Shown: piece after piece, positions 15,276-25,731 of the stretch
How the letters are laid out: every line of letters starts with the position of its first letter
Numbering within the stretch: the stretch's first letter is position 1
NCBI GenBank assembly: GCA_900548565.1
Contig: URKV01000006.1
Coordinates: 1-26,310 of the forward strand
Direction: 5' to 3'
Source of the DNA: an uncultured Collinsella sp.
GTDB taxonomy: Bacteria; Actinomycetota; Coriobacteriia; Coriobacteriales; Coriobacteriaceae
DNA length: 26,310 nt
The notes under the pieces: generated by a model
What the model saw: only the letters and a program-made list of their open reading frames with translations
Database searches by the model: none
Told to the model about the DNA's origin: nothing
Position numbers and translations under genes: made by a program

Positions 15276-15363
15276 GGCGCTTCGCGGGCGGGCCAGGCTT
15301 TATCTTCACTCCGGTTGCTTCGCAAAGTCGTTCAGATAAAGCCTGGCCCGCCCGCGAAGCGCC
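15276..15363. repeat. Perfect 30-bp hairpin, shared-loop family copy A
   Basis: The 30 bases at 15276-15305 (GGCGCTTCGCGGGCGGGCC and on) are exactly complementary to 15334-15363. The 28-base loop, read on the minus strand, is GAACGACTTTGCGAAGCAACC then GGAGTGA (split here), and it aligns with the loop of the hairpin at 20742-20825. The 15181-15516 gap holds this element and a terminator, and no gene. Confidence 0.88.
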
Positions 15364-15451
15364 CTGCGACCTACCGGGGATTGCCATGACGTACGTTGGC
15401 TGATGAATTGGAAGGAAAGGTCAACGGAGGCTGAAGGCAATTGGTTCAGCG

Positions 15452-15481
15452 AAAAACCCTGACGAATCTAATTCGTCAGGG
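15452..15481 (-). terminator. Rho-independent terminator of the toxin-antitoxin operon
   Basis: On the minus strand CCCTGACGAAT pairs perfectly with ATTCGTCAGGG around a three-base loop and TTTTT follows (15456-15452). It lies 36 bases beyond the toxin stop. Confidence 0.9.
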
Positions 15482-15516
15482 CCCCACCAACGCTCACTCG
15501 TCGTTCATCGTTAAAG

Positions 15517-15867
15517 CTAGATATTCTCTTCCGCCCATTTCTCGAAATCGAGTTCTCGTCTCTGAGCAGTTCGGTAGACTTCCATGTCTTCGCGAGCGCC
15601 TACCACTACGATGGCCATCTTTTCTTTAATTCTGATGAGGCGGTACACGATTCGAATGCCACTTCCCCTGAGCTTGATCTTCATAAAGCCAGTCAAATCC
15701 GTACCTGCCTTGTTTCCAAGAGGCTTGCCGAATCCACCTTCGTTCTGCGGCAATGGGTTCGTTCTGATTTTTTCTATAGCCTTAAGGACGATCTTTCGTT
15801 GGGAGCCGTCCAGACGCTTAATATCCTTGAGAGCATCCGGGTAGAAAGCGACTTCGTACCCACTCAT
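15517..15867 (-). CDS. RelE/ParE family toxin
   Basis: A 116-residue type II toxin. The RelE/ParE pattern is clear: YEVAFYPDALKDIKRL at the N-terminus, the central strands GFMKIKLRGSGIRIVYRLI, and IVVVGAREDMEVYRTAQRR. Members usually cut mRNA on the ribosome (RelE) or poison gyrase (ParE); sequence alone does not decide. It overlaps the upstream antitoxin by four bases (ATGA), typical of coupled toxin-antitoxin pairs. It is about 20-25 residues longer than a minimal RelE through a charged C-terminal helix. Base use is more A/T-rich than in the pur and car genes, consistent with transfer. Confidence 0.9.
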   Translation of the reverse strand: MSGYEVAFYPDALKDIKRLDGSQRKIVLKAIEKIRTNPLPQNEGGFGKPLGNKAGTDLTGFMKIKLRGSGIRIVYRLIRIKEKMAIVVVGAREDMEVYRTAQRRELDFEKWAEENI

Positions 15868-16184
15868 TCAAACTCGACCTCATCCATCTGATCGAGTTCG
15901 TCCTGGCTCACACCCAGCTCTTCCATAACATCAGACAGGGAAACAAGCGCATCGTCACTTGCCACAGCCATTCTCTTAAGCGCCAACGTTAACAAGGTGA
16001 GGTCCTCCTCCGCTTGCTTCGCTTCCCTATATTCATCGGGTGTAACAATCACAAACGCTGGCTTGTTGTGTTTGAGAACCACAACAGGATTGTCGTCCCC
16101 AACCTTCGAAAATGCAGCCGAGCCCTTACCGTGGCTGAAATCGCTAATTGGAACAAGGTTGTCGAGCATCTGCAAAGCAGGCAT
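15864..16184 (-). CDS. Phd/YefM family antitoxin
   Basis: A 106-residue antitoxin. Residues 10-55 fit the Phd/YefM DNA-binding fold: VPISDFSHGKGSAAFSKV, then PVVVLKHNKPAFVIVTPDEY. The acidic C-terminal half (ELGVSQDELDQMDEVEFE) would wrap and neutralise the toxin. The ATG at 16184 follows AGGAGG at five bases. An 11-bp perfect inverted repeat upstream is a likely operator for autoregulation, as is usual in this family. First gene of the pair. Confidence 0.9.
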   Translation of the reverse strand: MPALQMLDNLVPISDFSHGKGSAAFSKVGDDNPVVVLKHNKPAFVIVTPDEYREAKQAEEDLTLLTLALKRMAVASDDALVSLSDVMEELGVSQDELDQMDEVEFE

Positions 16185-16196
16185 ACATACCTCCTA

Positions 16197-16224
16197 AAAA
16201 TGAATTCTTTTTCGAATTCATTTT
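16197..16224 (-). promoter_or_regulatory. Probable antitoxin operator (inverted repeat)
   Basis: AAAATGAATTC (16197-16207) and GAATTCATTTT (16214-16224) are perfect complements around a 6-base spacer. The site lies between the ribosome-binding site and a TACAAT -10-like hexamer (16243-16248, minus strand). That is where Phd-type proteins bind. Confidence 0.65.
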
Positions 16225-16401
16225 ATCATTCTTTTTTGCTATATTGTACCGCGCAACCGAAACAACCTTTTTAGAATACGAATCCGAGCTTAGAATGACT
16301 GTTGGCCCTCGCACCGCCCTTGCCTCTTTTATTACGTCAAGTGGTATACAGCGAAGCAAAATGGCGATCTAAAGTGCGCGGCACTCGCCTCGCATCGCTA
16401 C

Positions 16402-16441
16402 AAAAAACAAACTGCTCCCCACCCACTCGGGCAAGGAGCAA
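16402..16441 (-). terminator. Terminator after the esterase gene
   Basis: On the minus strand TGCTCC (16440-16435) pairs with GGAGCA (16418-16413), with a GCCC/GGGT inner stem, followed by GTTTGTTTTTT. It lies about 75 bases beyond the stop codon. The rest of 16225-16516 shows nothing else I can name. Confidence 0.75.
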
Positions 16442-16516
16442 GCCTCATTTTTAATCAGACTGAGAACCACGAATGCAGAAACACAGGCGACTTCAGTCCC
16501 TTATCGCCGAGAGACG

Positions 16517-17584
16517 TTATTGTGCAGCCATTTCTTTAAGCTTCTCAGCCATCAACAAACACACGTCTTCCGATTGCGGGTACACGCCAAAATGATCGAA
16601 GAAACCATGGTCACATCCGGCATATTCGATGACCTCGACATCGATTCCTGAAGACCGTAATTTTGTAGCCCATTTTTCATCGGGGATACGAAGCGGATCG
16701 TATTCGGATGTCACGATAGTCACCGGGGGGAAATCAGTGCAGTCCTCAAGCATTAGCGCAGAAATCAACGGGTCATGAGGAGACATTTTTCCGTGTGCAC
16801 AAAGTTCGACCATCGGGCCGTCCGAATCGCGAAGATGGTCGATGCGAAAACGCGCAACGTCCTCTTGATCGGCTATCGCAGGAAAATCCTCATATCCCTC
16901 GCCCTGTTCGCCCGCAAGGTCGACTTCAGGATAGATTTCGAAGGCATGGGCTACAGCTCCAGCACCCCTGAGCTGAACACACGCATTAGTAAGGCTTCCT
17001 CCTGCGGAGTCGCCGGCGACCATTATTTTATGAGGATTGATTCCGAGATCCCCGGCATGCTCGCGCACATAATCAAGAGCAAGAACGCAATCCTCGATCT
17101 GCCCGGGAAATGCCGTCTCCGGCGCCAAGCGGTATTCTGGATAAACCACCACTGCACCAGACTTTTCGGCGATGAACTCGAGCTGATGTTCAAATTGCAG
17201 AACATTCCCCGCCATAAACGCGCCGCCATGCAGGTAAACAAGCGCTGGACTTGCCTTCTTATGATTTGGTGGCGTCCAGACGAATAAATCTATATAGCGA
17301 TCGGCCGCCTCCATGAGGATCTCATCGCGCTGAACCTCACCATCGAGTAGGCGGTATGTCGGCTTATCCGGGCGATGGCGCATTCCAATAAGGCTCGTCC
17401 AGCTCGGAGACATGCTAACATTCCGCATCTTCTTGCGAGATACCTCGAGAATTCGTGGGTCAAGCACATGCTCTCTTTCATCATCAGGAACCGGACGAAT
17501 TTGAACCTCGAGCCCCCTCTTCTCGGTTATAAACGAGCGACCGGAGATGGCGCCAATCAACGCCTCGTCGTATTGTCTGCCCAT
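16517..17584 (-). CDS. Alpha/beta hydrolase, HSL-type esterase/lipase
   Basis: A 355-residue hydrolase of the hormone-sensitive lipase group. The oxyanion motif HGGAF is at 119-123 in YLHGGAFMAGN, the nucleophile Ser193 in GDSAGGS, the acid in SEYDPLR and the histidine in CDHGFFDHFG. The segment VVVYPEYRLAPETAFPGQIEDC is typical. HGGAF in place of HGGG is common in this group. No signal peptide is seen, so it is likely cytoplasmic. GAGGGG precedes the ATG. It is transcribed divergently from the GntR regulator, which may control it. The substrate is unknown; small acyl or acetyl esters, possibly sugar esters, are plausible given the adjacent sugar transporter. Confidence 0.88.
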   Translation of the reverse strand: MGRQYDEALIGAISGRSFITEKRGLEVQIRPVPDDEREHVLDPRILEVSRKKMRNVSMSPSWTSLIGMRHRPDKPTYRLLDGEVQRDEILMEAADRYIDLFVWTPPNHKKASPALVYLHGGAFMAGNVLQFEHQLEFIAEKSGAVVVYPEYRLAPETAFPGQIEDCVLALDYVREHAGDLGINPHKIMVAGDSAGGSLTNACVQLRGAGAVAHAFEIYPEVDLAGEQGEGYEDFPAIADQEDVARFRIDHLRDSDGPMVELCAHGKMSPHDPLISALMLEDCTDFPPVTIVTSEYDPLRIPDEKWATKLRSSGIDVEVIEYAGCDHGFFDHFGVYPQSEDVCLLMAEKLKEMAAQ

Positions 17585-17708
17585 CTTAAATCCCCTCTCG
17601 GCGATAACGCCAAATCGATATTTCCATAACTTTTGAGATAACGGCTTATGATGTCCTCAGTTGTCGTATATCTATGTACTAAAGAAACTGAAGACCAAGG
17701 GGTCCACC

Positions 17709-18464
17709 ATGCCTGCAGCAAAAGACGAGCTCACTCAGCCAGAGCTTCTCTATCAGACCGTTGAAAACGATATCCTCAAGAAAATAGTTTCTGGCGAACT
17801 CCCCGGCGGCAGTCAGATTCCCACCGAAACCGAGCTTTGCAAGCAATACAAAGTAAGCAGGATCACCGTAAGACGCGCCGTACAGAATCTCATTGACCAA
17901 AACTTGCTCTACCGCCTGCGAGGCAAGGGAACATTCGTAAACCCATCGAAGCTCACCCTGAAACGAGGAACAAGCACCATTTTCAATTTGAGCTCCGACC
18001 CCCAATACGGCGATAAAACAACCAAGTCCATCTTGGAAACAGGCTTGATCAAGGCTGATGCCCACATTGCACGGGAGCTCAAAATTGACAACGGAACCGT
18101 AGTGCAACGAGTTGCGCGCTTGGTTTATATCGAAAATGCCCCCTGCGCCATCGACACCGTTTATGCAACGCAGGGCACTCTGCCCGGACTACTGGAGCTT
18201 CTCACAGACAATGCCAGTCTTTTCGACCTGATCGCCAACCATTACAGCATCGCAACCGGTATTGAGAAGCTCAAAATCACCGCAGGAATAGCGGGGCTCC
18301 AAGAAGCAAACCTTCTCGGTTATATCGTTGGAGCCCCCGTGAGCGTTGTCGAGCACGTCACATATGCCTGCGATGAAATGCCGCTCCACTATTCAAAAAC
18401 CGTTTGGCGAGCAGACGCATCGTCCTTCGAGTTCAGCATCTCAAAAGATGGACGCCTTCTCTAG
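17709..18464 (+). CDS. GntR family transcriptional regulator with UTRA domain (HutC subfamily)
   Basis: A 251-residue regulator. The winged-helix domain (about 10-80) shows ILKKIVSGELPGGSQIPTE, then CKQYKVSRITVRRAVQNL and YRLRGKGTFV. A UTRA ligand-binding domain fills about 95-245. HutC-type regulators usually sense a sugar phosphate or other pathway intermediate and repress neighbouring uptake genes. I chose the ATG at 17709 because AAGGGG lies six bases upstream; an in-frame TTG at 17661 has none. It sits between the divergent esterase and the convergent PTS operon, and its stop overlaps that of the IID gene by four bases. Confidence 0.92.
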   Translation: MPAAKDELTQPELLYQTVENDILKKIVSGELPGGSQIPTETELCKQYKVSRITVRRAVQNLIDQNLLYRLRGKGTFVNPSKLTLKRGTSTIFNLSSDPQYGDKTTKSILETGLIKADAHIARELKIDNGTVVQRVARLVYIENAPCAIDTVYATQGTLPGLLELLTDNASLFDLIANHYSIATGIEKLKITAGIAGLQEANLLGYIVGAPVSVVEHVTYACDEMPLHYSKTVWRADASSFEFSISKDGRLL

Positions 18465-19321
18465 CCCAAAATCCCCAGGACGCCGAGCACAATACCCGCA
18501 GCGAGAATGCCCACAATCTGCCAAATAATTTTGACCTGTTTCTTATTGCAAAGACACATGATCCCGAACGCGCAGAGCGGCAAAAGAGCCGGGAATATCC
18601 CATCGAGCGTTTCCTGCAACTTAAACGCGGTGTCGCCGAAGTTAAGAGCGAGCGGAGTGGTAACTGCAACGGTGGTCGCCACCATTCCACCAACTACCAT
18701 TAGTCCCACAATCGCCAGGCCGGACGTAACTTTGTGCATTACATCAGAATCGTTCAGCTTCGAAATCATGCCACTGCCAAGCGAATAACCATACTGAAGC
18801 CCAAACCAGCGGATCAGGATCGTTGGGACATTATAAAGAAGCAGGAACAGGATTGGGCCGAGCAGACTGCCCGAAAGGCAAAGTCCTGTCACAACGCCCG
18901 TCGCAATCATGCGAAGCGTACTGGCAATCAGTGAATCTCCAATACCGGAAAGCGGAGCCATAAGCGATGCTTTCATGGCGTTAATTGAGGCGGTGTCAAA
19001 GTCCTGATTGTTGGCGTTCTCCTCCTCCATGGAGGCCACAATGCCGGCGACCAGAGGATTAAACGTAACTTGAATATTGTAGAACTCAAGATGACGCTTA
19101 TATGCCTCGATCCGGTCTTCAGGCTTATCGTATAACCGCTTGATTACCGGAATCATGTCGTAGCAGAAACCAACGTTCATTTGTCGGTCAAAGCTCCACA
19201 TGATGTTGAGTGGAAAGCTACGCCAAAATAACGCCTTTAAGTCTTTCTTGGTTATTCTCTTATCGGTCGATTTATTTGACTCCGGCGAGAGCTCAAGAAC
19301 ATCATTAGAATTCGTTGTCAT
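18461..19321 (-). CDS. PTS system mannose/fructose/sorbose family IID component
   Basis: A 286-residue membrane subunit of a mannose-family phosphotransferase importer. Family motifs include LKALFWRSFPLNIMWSFDRQMNVGF split across the N-terminus, EFYNIQVTFNPLVAGI, and SLMAPLSGIGDSLIASTLR with several C-terminal membrane segments. The ATG at 19321 has AGGAGG at good spacing and overlaps the end of the IIC gene by 17 bases. It is last in the IIB-IIC-IID operon. The stop codon shares CTAG with the stop of the convergent regulator, so there is no terminator space between them. Confidence 0.93.
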   Translation of the reverse strand: MTTNSNDVLELSPESNKSTDKRITKKDLKALFWRSFPLNIMWSFDRQMNVGFCYDMIPVIKRLYDKPEDRIEAYKRHLEFYNIQVTFNPLVAGIVASMEEENANNQDFDTASINAMKASLMAPLSGIGDSLIASTLRMIATGVVTGLCLSGSLLGPILFLLLYNVPTILIRWFGLQYGYSLGSGMISKLNDSDVMHKVTSGLAIVGLMVVGGMVATTVAVTTPLALNFGDTAFKLQETLDGIFPALLPLCAFGIMCLCNKKQVKIIWQIVGILAAGIVLGVLGILG

Positions 19322-20081
19322 CGTCAACCTCCTTAGCGACCGCCGCACTGGCAGGCATAAAAATGTGAGCCATATTGAGAATCCCAATCAGGATCAGCGA
19401 AAACGCCACGATACCGATCGTCGGAATGTTTAGATAGGCACTCAGCAAGAAGCCTCCAAAGAATAGGAAGCTCAGCTCCTTGGTGGACAGGATTGACATA
19501 AGCTGCGCAAATCCAAGCGCGGGCAGAATACCCGTTGCGATCGTAAGCCCATTCGTAAGCCAATCAGGAATGGCGTCAATCAGTGCCTGAACAGCATCAT
19601 TTCCAACGTAAAAAGCCACGCCGCAAATCAAGCCAAGCGCAATGATGTAGAGAATTCCATTGGTCCACATAGCGGCTGCAATCGTTTTGGGGTCGTCTTT
19701 TTCGGCGCCACGATCAGCCCAGACAGCCATAGGAGGCGTAACAACGCTATACATAAGGCTGTCAAACATGCCGGCAAGCACCGCAGTGGGCATAGCAATA
19801 GTCAGAGCGGTCTCGGGACCCGCACCCATAGTAATCGCAAAGGCTGTTCCCAAAACTGAACCAACAATTACGTTGGGCGGCACGGCAGCACCAACCTGCC
19901 AGACCCCCATGAACGCGAGTTCGAGCTGGAAACCAACAATAACGCCAATCGGAATATCACCCAAAAAAATACCGACAATCGCTCCGAGGACAATCGGCCG
20001 CTCGACCATCGCAGTACCGAGTAAATAATCCGATTGACCTATCGCAGCGGCAAGACCAACCAGAAAAGCTTGAAGCAGCAT
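19305..20081 (-). CDS. PTS system mannose/fructose/sorbose family IIC component
   Basis: A 258-residue polytopic membrane subunit. It starts MLLQAFLVGLAAAIGQSDYL and contains ERPIVLGAIVGIFLGD, then GFQLELAFMGVWQVGAAVPP and ILPALGFAQLMSIL, all typical of the EII-Sor family. Together with IID it forms the sugar channel. The ATG at 20081 follows GAGGGAG; it lies 14 bases after the IIB stop. The sugar cannot be read from sequence; mannose-family systems also carry sorbose, N-acetylgalactosamine, glucosaminate and others. Confidence 0.93.
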   Translation of the reverse strand: MLLQAFLVGLAAAIGQSDYLLGTAMVERPIVLGAIVGIFLGDIPIGVIVGFQLELAFMGVWQVGAAVPPNVIVGSVLGTAFAITMGAGPETALTIAMPTAVLAGMFDSLMYSVVTPPMAVWADRGAEKDDPKTIAAAMWTNGILYIIALGLICGVAFYVGNDAVQALIDAIPDWLTNGLTIATGILPALGFAQLMSILSTKELSFLFFGGFLLSAYLNIPTIGIVAFSLILIGILNMAHIFMPASAAVAKEVDDDNEF

Positions 20082-20095
20082 ATTTCTCCCTCTTC

Positions 20096-20572
20096 CTACA
20101 AATCAAAACTTGTTACGATGCGTTTTTTCTCGCTAGCAACCTGCCTTACCTCGAATTCGATTCCATCAGCCATGGCTTTCTTAATTTCATTAATATCGGA
20201 TTGGGAAAGGCGCACAGCAGGGCCAAGCTCCTTTACGCTATCCCCCAACGGTCGAGCGCCGCCTAAATTCACAGACGTTATTTTTGGACACGCACGCGCA
20301 ACTTCACAGGCGTCATGTACATTTCCCGCAACAACAATTAGCTCGTATTTATCCACCGCGCTTCCGTTAAGGGCCACGATGGAATCTTCTACACTTTTGA
20401 CAACCAATTTGGCATCAGCGGGTTTTGCAATTCGCAGCGCTTGAATTCGCTCTTTGCTTGCGGCGTACTCATCTGAAACCACAAGAATAGCGTTTGCTTC
20501 AAGCGTTGGATACCAAGAGAACACGGTCTGCCCATGCACTAACCGGCTATCGACGCGACACAGTTTAATCAT
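20096..20572 (-). CDS. PTS system mannose/fructose/sorbose family IIB component
   Basis: A 158-residue cytoplasmic phosphotransfer subunit. The opening IKLCRVDSRLVHGQTVFSW carries the phosphorylated histidine at about residue 13, as in all IIB-Sor domains. VVAGNVHDACEVARACPKITSVNLGG and a C-terminal GIEFEVRQV support the family. The ATG at 20572 is preceded by AAAGGGG; a longer frame to 20626 begins inside a palindrome and lacks such a site. First gene of the operon. No IIA domain is fused or adjacent, so phosphate must come from a IIA encoded elsewhere. Confidence 0.93.
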   Translation of the reverse strand: MIKLCRVDSRLVHGQTVFSWYPTLEANAILVVSDEYAASKERIQALRIAKPADAKLVVKSVEDSIVALNGSAVDKYELIVVAGNVHDACEVARACPKITSVNLGGARPLGDSVKELGPAVRLSQSDINEIKKAMADGIEFEVRQVASEKKRIVTSFDL

Positions 20573-20617
20573 TTTGCCCCTTTCTCGACTTGAACACAGA
20601 CAGTCATCCTTGACTGC

Positions 20618-20655
20618 TAATGGCATATTACGTCATATGACGTAATATGCCATTA
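20618..20655 (-). promoter_or_regulatory. 38-bp perfect palindrome upstream of the PTS operon (probable operator)
   Basis: The 19 bases at 20618-20636 (TAATGGCATATTACGTCAT) are followed without spacer by their exact reverse complement to 20655. It is 46 bases upstream of the IIB ATG. A TATTAT -10-like hexamer lies beside it at 20657-20662 on the minus strand. Position and symmetry fit an operator for the GntR regulator, but no equally good copy is seen before gntR. Confidence 0.65.
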
Positions 20656-20741
20656 CATAATATCTTGAACGGTTGAATATCACCGCTAAATGGTATTTAT
20701 CTCTAAAAACAGGAGGTGCAATCCGTCTAGACACAGTGCGT

Positions 20742-20825
20742 CGGGGCAAGAGGGGCCGAGTTTCCTCCTGAGCGACTCTGCTTGCAGCCGGAGCGAAAGG
20801 GGGAAACTCGGCCCCTCCCGCCCCG
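20742..20825. repeat. Long GC-rich hairpin, shared-loop family copy B
   Basis: CGGGGC (20742-20747) pairs with GCCCCG (20820-20825). GAGGGGCCGAGTTTCC (20750-20765) pairs perfectly with 20802-20817, leaving a two-base internal mismatch. The loop contains GAGCGACTCTGCTTGCAG and CCGGAGCGAA, matching copy A at 15276-15363 in opposite orientation. It lies between the carB stop and the PTS promoter region and may also end carB transcription. Confidence 0.85.
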
Positions 20826-20839
20826 GCCGGCCAGGTCAA

Positions 20840-24154
<3,315 letters not shown>

Positions 24155-24155
24155 A

Positions 24156-25595
24156 TTAGTTCTCCTCGGTCTCAGCGGTCTCGGACTCAGCAAAGTTCCA
24201 GCCGGCAAGGCGGTCCTTCGCGGTGTCGATGTCCAGGTAGTTCTCCTCGCCGTCCATGAGTCGCGTAAAGGCGGTAAAGAGATAGTGGGCATCGGTGGGG
24301 CCAGGCGAGGCCTCGGGGTGGTACTGGACCGAGAAGCACGGTGCGTCGAGCAGCTGGATGCCCTCGGCGGTGCCGTCGTTGAGGTTCACGTGCGTCAGGC
24401 GAATGCGACCAAAGCGCTCGTTCATCACGACCGGCGCGATTCCGCGGCGCACCCAGACGCGCAGATCTCCATCGGCCGCATGCTCGGTCTCGCCGCCGGA
24501 AAGCTCGGGGACAAGCTTGCCCAAGCTGGGGAACAGCAGGCCAAAGCCGTGGTTTTGCGCGGTGATCTCCACGCGACGGCTCACCAGGTTCATAACCGGC
24601 TGGTTACCACCACGGTGACCGAATTTAAGCTTTTCCATTTGGGCGCCGCACGCCAAGCTGATCATCTGGTGACCAAGGCAAATGCCAAAGACCGGCACCT
24701 TGCCGATCAGCTGCTGCACCTGCTCGTAGGTCTCCACCACGGCATCGGGGTCGCCGGGGCCGTTGGATAAAAAGACGCCGTCGGGATTCATGTCGAGCAC
24801 CTCACTCGCGGGCGTATCCCACGGCACGACAGTAAGGTCGCAGCCGGCGCGGACGAGGCCCTCCAGAATGCCGCGCTTCACGCCGCAGTCGTACGCGACC
24901 ACGTTGTGGCGGGCAGGAGCGGCAGGGGCAAGCGCAAAGTCATGCGTAGCGGGCAGATCGCTCGCGGCAAAAGCGTGGGGCTCAGGGCAACTCACGGTCT
25001 TGACCAGATTCTCGCCCACCAGCGTCGGCGCTGCGGCCAGACGATCGGCAAGCTCGGCGACGTCAAAGATTTCCGTCGAGATAATACCCATCTTGGAGCC
25101 GTTGTCGCGCAGGTGGCGCACAAGAGCGCGGGTGTCGACGCCCTCGATAGCGACGATGCCGTGGGCACGCAGGTACTCCGGTACGCTGACGGCCGAGCGC
25201 CAGTTGGAAGGCGTAGCGCACATGTCGCGGACGATCATGCCGCGCATGGCGGGAGCGCTCGCGGGACGGGTAGCATCACCGGGGAAGGCCGACTGGACGT
25301 CGGTCTCGTCGATGCCGTAGTTACCGATCTGCGGATAGGTCATGGTTACGATTTGGCCGGCATAGCTCGGGTCGGTCATGACCTCAAAGTAGCCCTCAAG
25401 CGAGGTGTTGAAGCAGACCTCGCCCGTCGCGGTACCCTCGGCACCGCATGCGCGGCCATAAAAAATGGTCCCATCCTCAAGGTACAGGATGCAGGGACCG
25501 CAGGTGCCCTTGCTGGTTTTGGCCAGCATGCGCTGGCAAAGCTCGCTGGGCGCGAAGGTGCGGGCAGCAGTGCCCGCAGTATGGTTATTCGCCAT
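24156..25595 (-). CDS. carA: Carbamoyl-phosphate synthase small subunit (extended form)
   Basis: The glutaminase subunit that feeds ammonia to CarB. It has the CarA N-terminal domain (LYLEDGTIFYGRACG, GEVCFNTSLEGYFEVMTDPSYAGQ split) and a class I amidotransferase domain with Cys306 in FGICLGHQ, and His426 and Glu428 in YHPEASPGPTDA. At 479 residues it is about 100 longer than typical CarA. The extra parts are about 30 N-terminal residues, about 45 residues inserted between TAQNHGFG and LTHVNLNDGT (352-399), and an acidic C-terminus. AAGGAG precedes the ATG at 25595 directly beside a PyrR-like hairpin. Operon with carB. Confidence 0.95.
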   Translation of the reverse strand: MANNHTAGTAARTFAPSELCQRMLAKTSKGTCGPCILYLEDGTIFYGRACGAEGTATGEVCFNTSLEGYFEVMTDPSYAGQIVTMTYPQIGNYGIDETDVQSAFPGDATRPASAPAMRGMIVRDMCATPSNWRSAVSVPEYLRAHGIVAIEGVDTRALVRHLRDNGSKMGIISTEIFDVAELADRLAAAPTLVGENLVKTVSCPEPHAFAASDLPATHDFALAPAAPARHNVVAYDCGVKRGILEGLVRAGCDLTVVPWDTPASEVLDMNPDGVFLSNGPGDPDAVVETYEQVQQLIGKVPVFGICLGHQMISLACGAQMEKLKFGHRGGNQPVMNLVSRRVEITAQNHGFGLLFPSLGKLVPELSGGETEHAADGDLRVWVRRGIAPVVMNERFGRIRLTHVNLNDGTAEGIQLLDAPCFSVQYHPEASPGPTDAHYLFTAFTRLMDGEENYLDIDTAKDRLAGWNFAESETAETEEN

Positions 25596-25597
25596 AA

Positions 25598-25634
25598 TTC
25601 TCCTTCCCGGTCTCTCCGGACCGGCTTAAAGGTT
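25598..25634 (-). promoter_or_regulatory. PyrR binding-loop-like hairpin overlapping the carA ribosome-binding site
   Basis: On the minus strand TTTAAG leads into CCGGTC (25624-25619), loop CGGAGA, then GACCGG (25612-25607), followed by GAAGGAGA. The core TCCGGAGAGA matches the PyrR RNA consensus UCCNGAGAG at the hairpin tip, and the 3' GAAGG matches its conserved flank. That AAGG is part of the carA Shine-Dalgarno. UMP-bound PyrR holding this hairpin would block translation, as proposed for PyrR in mycobacteria. No terminator/antiterminator pair is evident. Confidence 0.72.
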
Positions 25635-25645
25635 GGTAGTTAGGC

Positions 25646-25667
25646 CTTGCGGTATTTTAACCGCAAG
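25646..25667 (-). promoter_or_regulatory. Perfect 8-bp inverted repeat in the carA upstream region
   Basis: CTTGCGGT (25646-25653) and ACCGCAAG (25660-25667) flank ATTTTA. It could be an operator or a leader hairpin. I cannot place the carA promoter with confidence; the gap 25596-25817 also holds the repeats at 25732-25811. Confidence 0.5.
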
Positions 25668-25731
25668 TATGCGCCATGGCGTTAATTTCATCGAAATGTT
25701 TACGAAATGATAATTATGACTTTCTATGCAT

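Noticed and set aside
15276..15363. Integron attC-like recombination site
   Set aside because: The stem is perfect with no extrahelical bases, and the RYYYAAC/GTTRRRY boxes are missing.
24155..24292. 46-residue N-terminal extension of CarB
   Set aside because: It overlaps the coding end of carA in another frame. The ATG at 24154 with GAGGAGA and the following RILVIGSGP is the normal CarB start.
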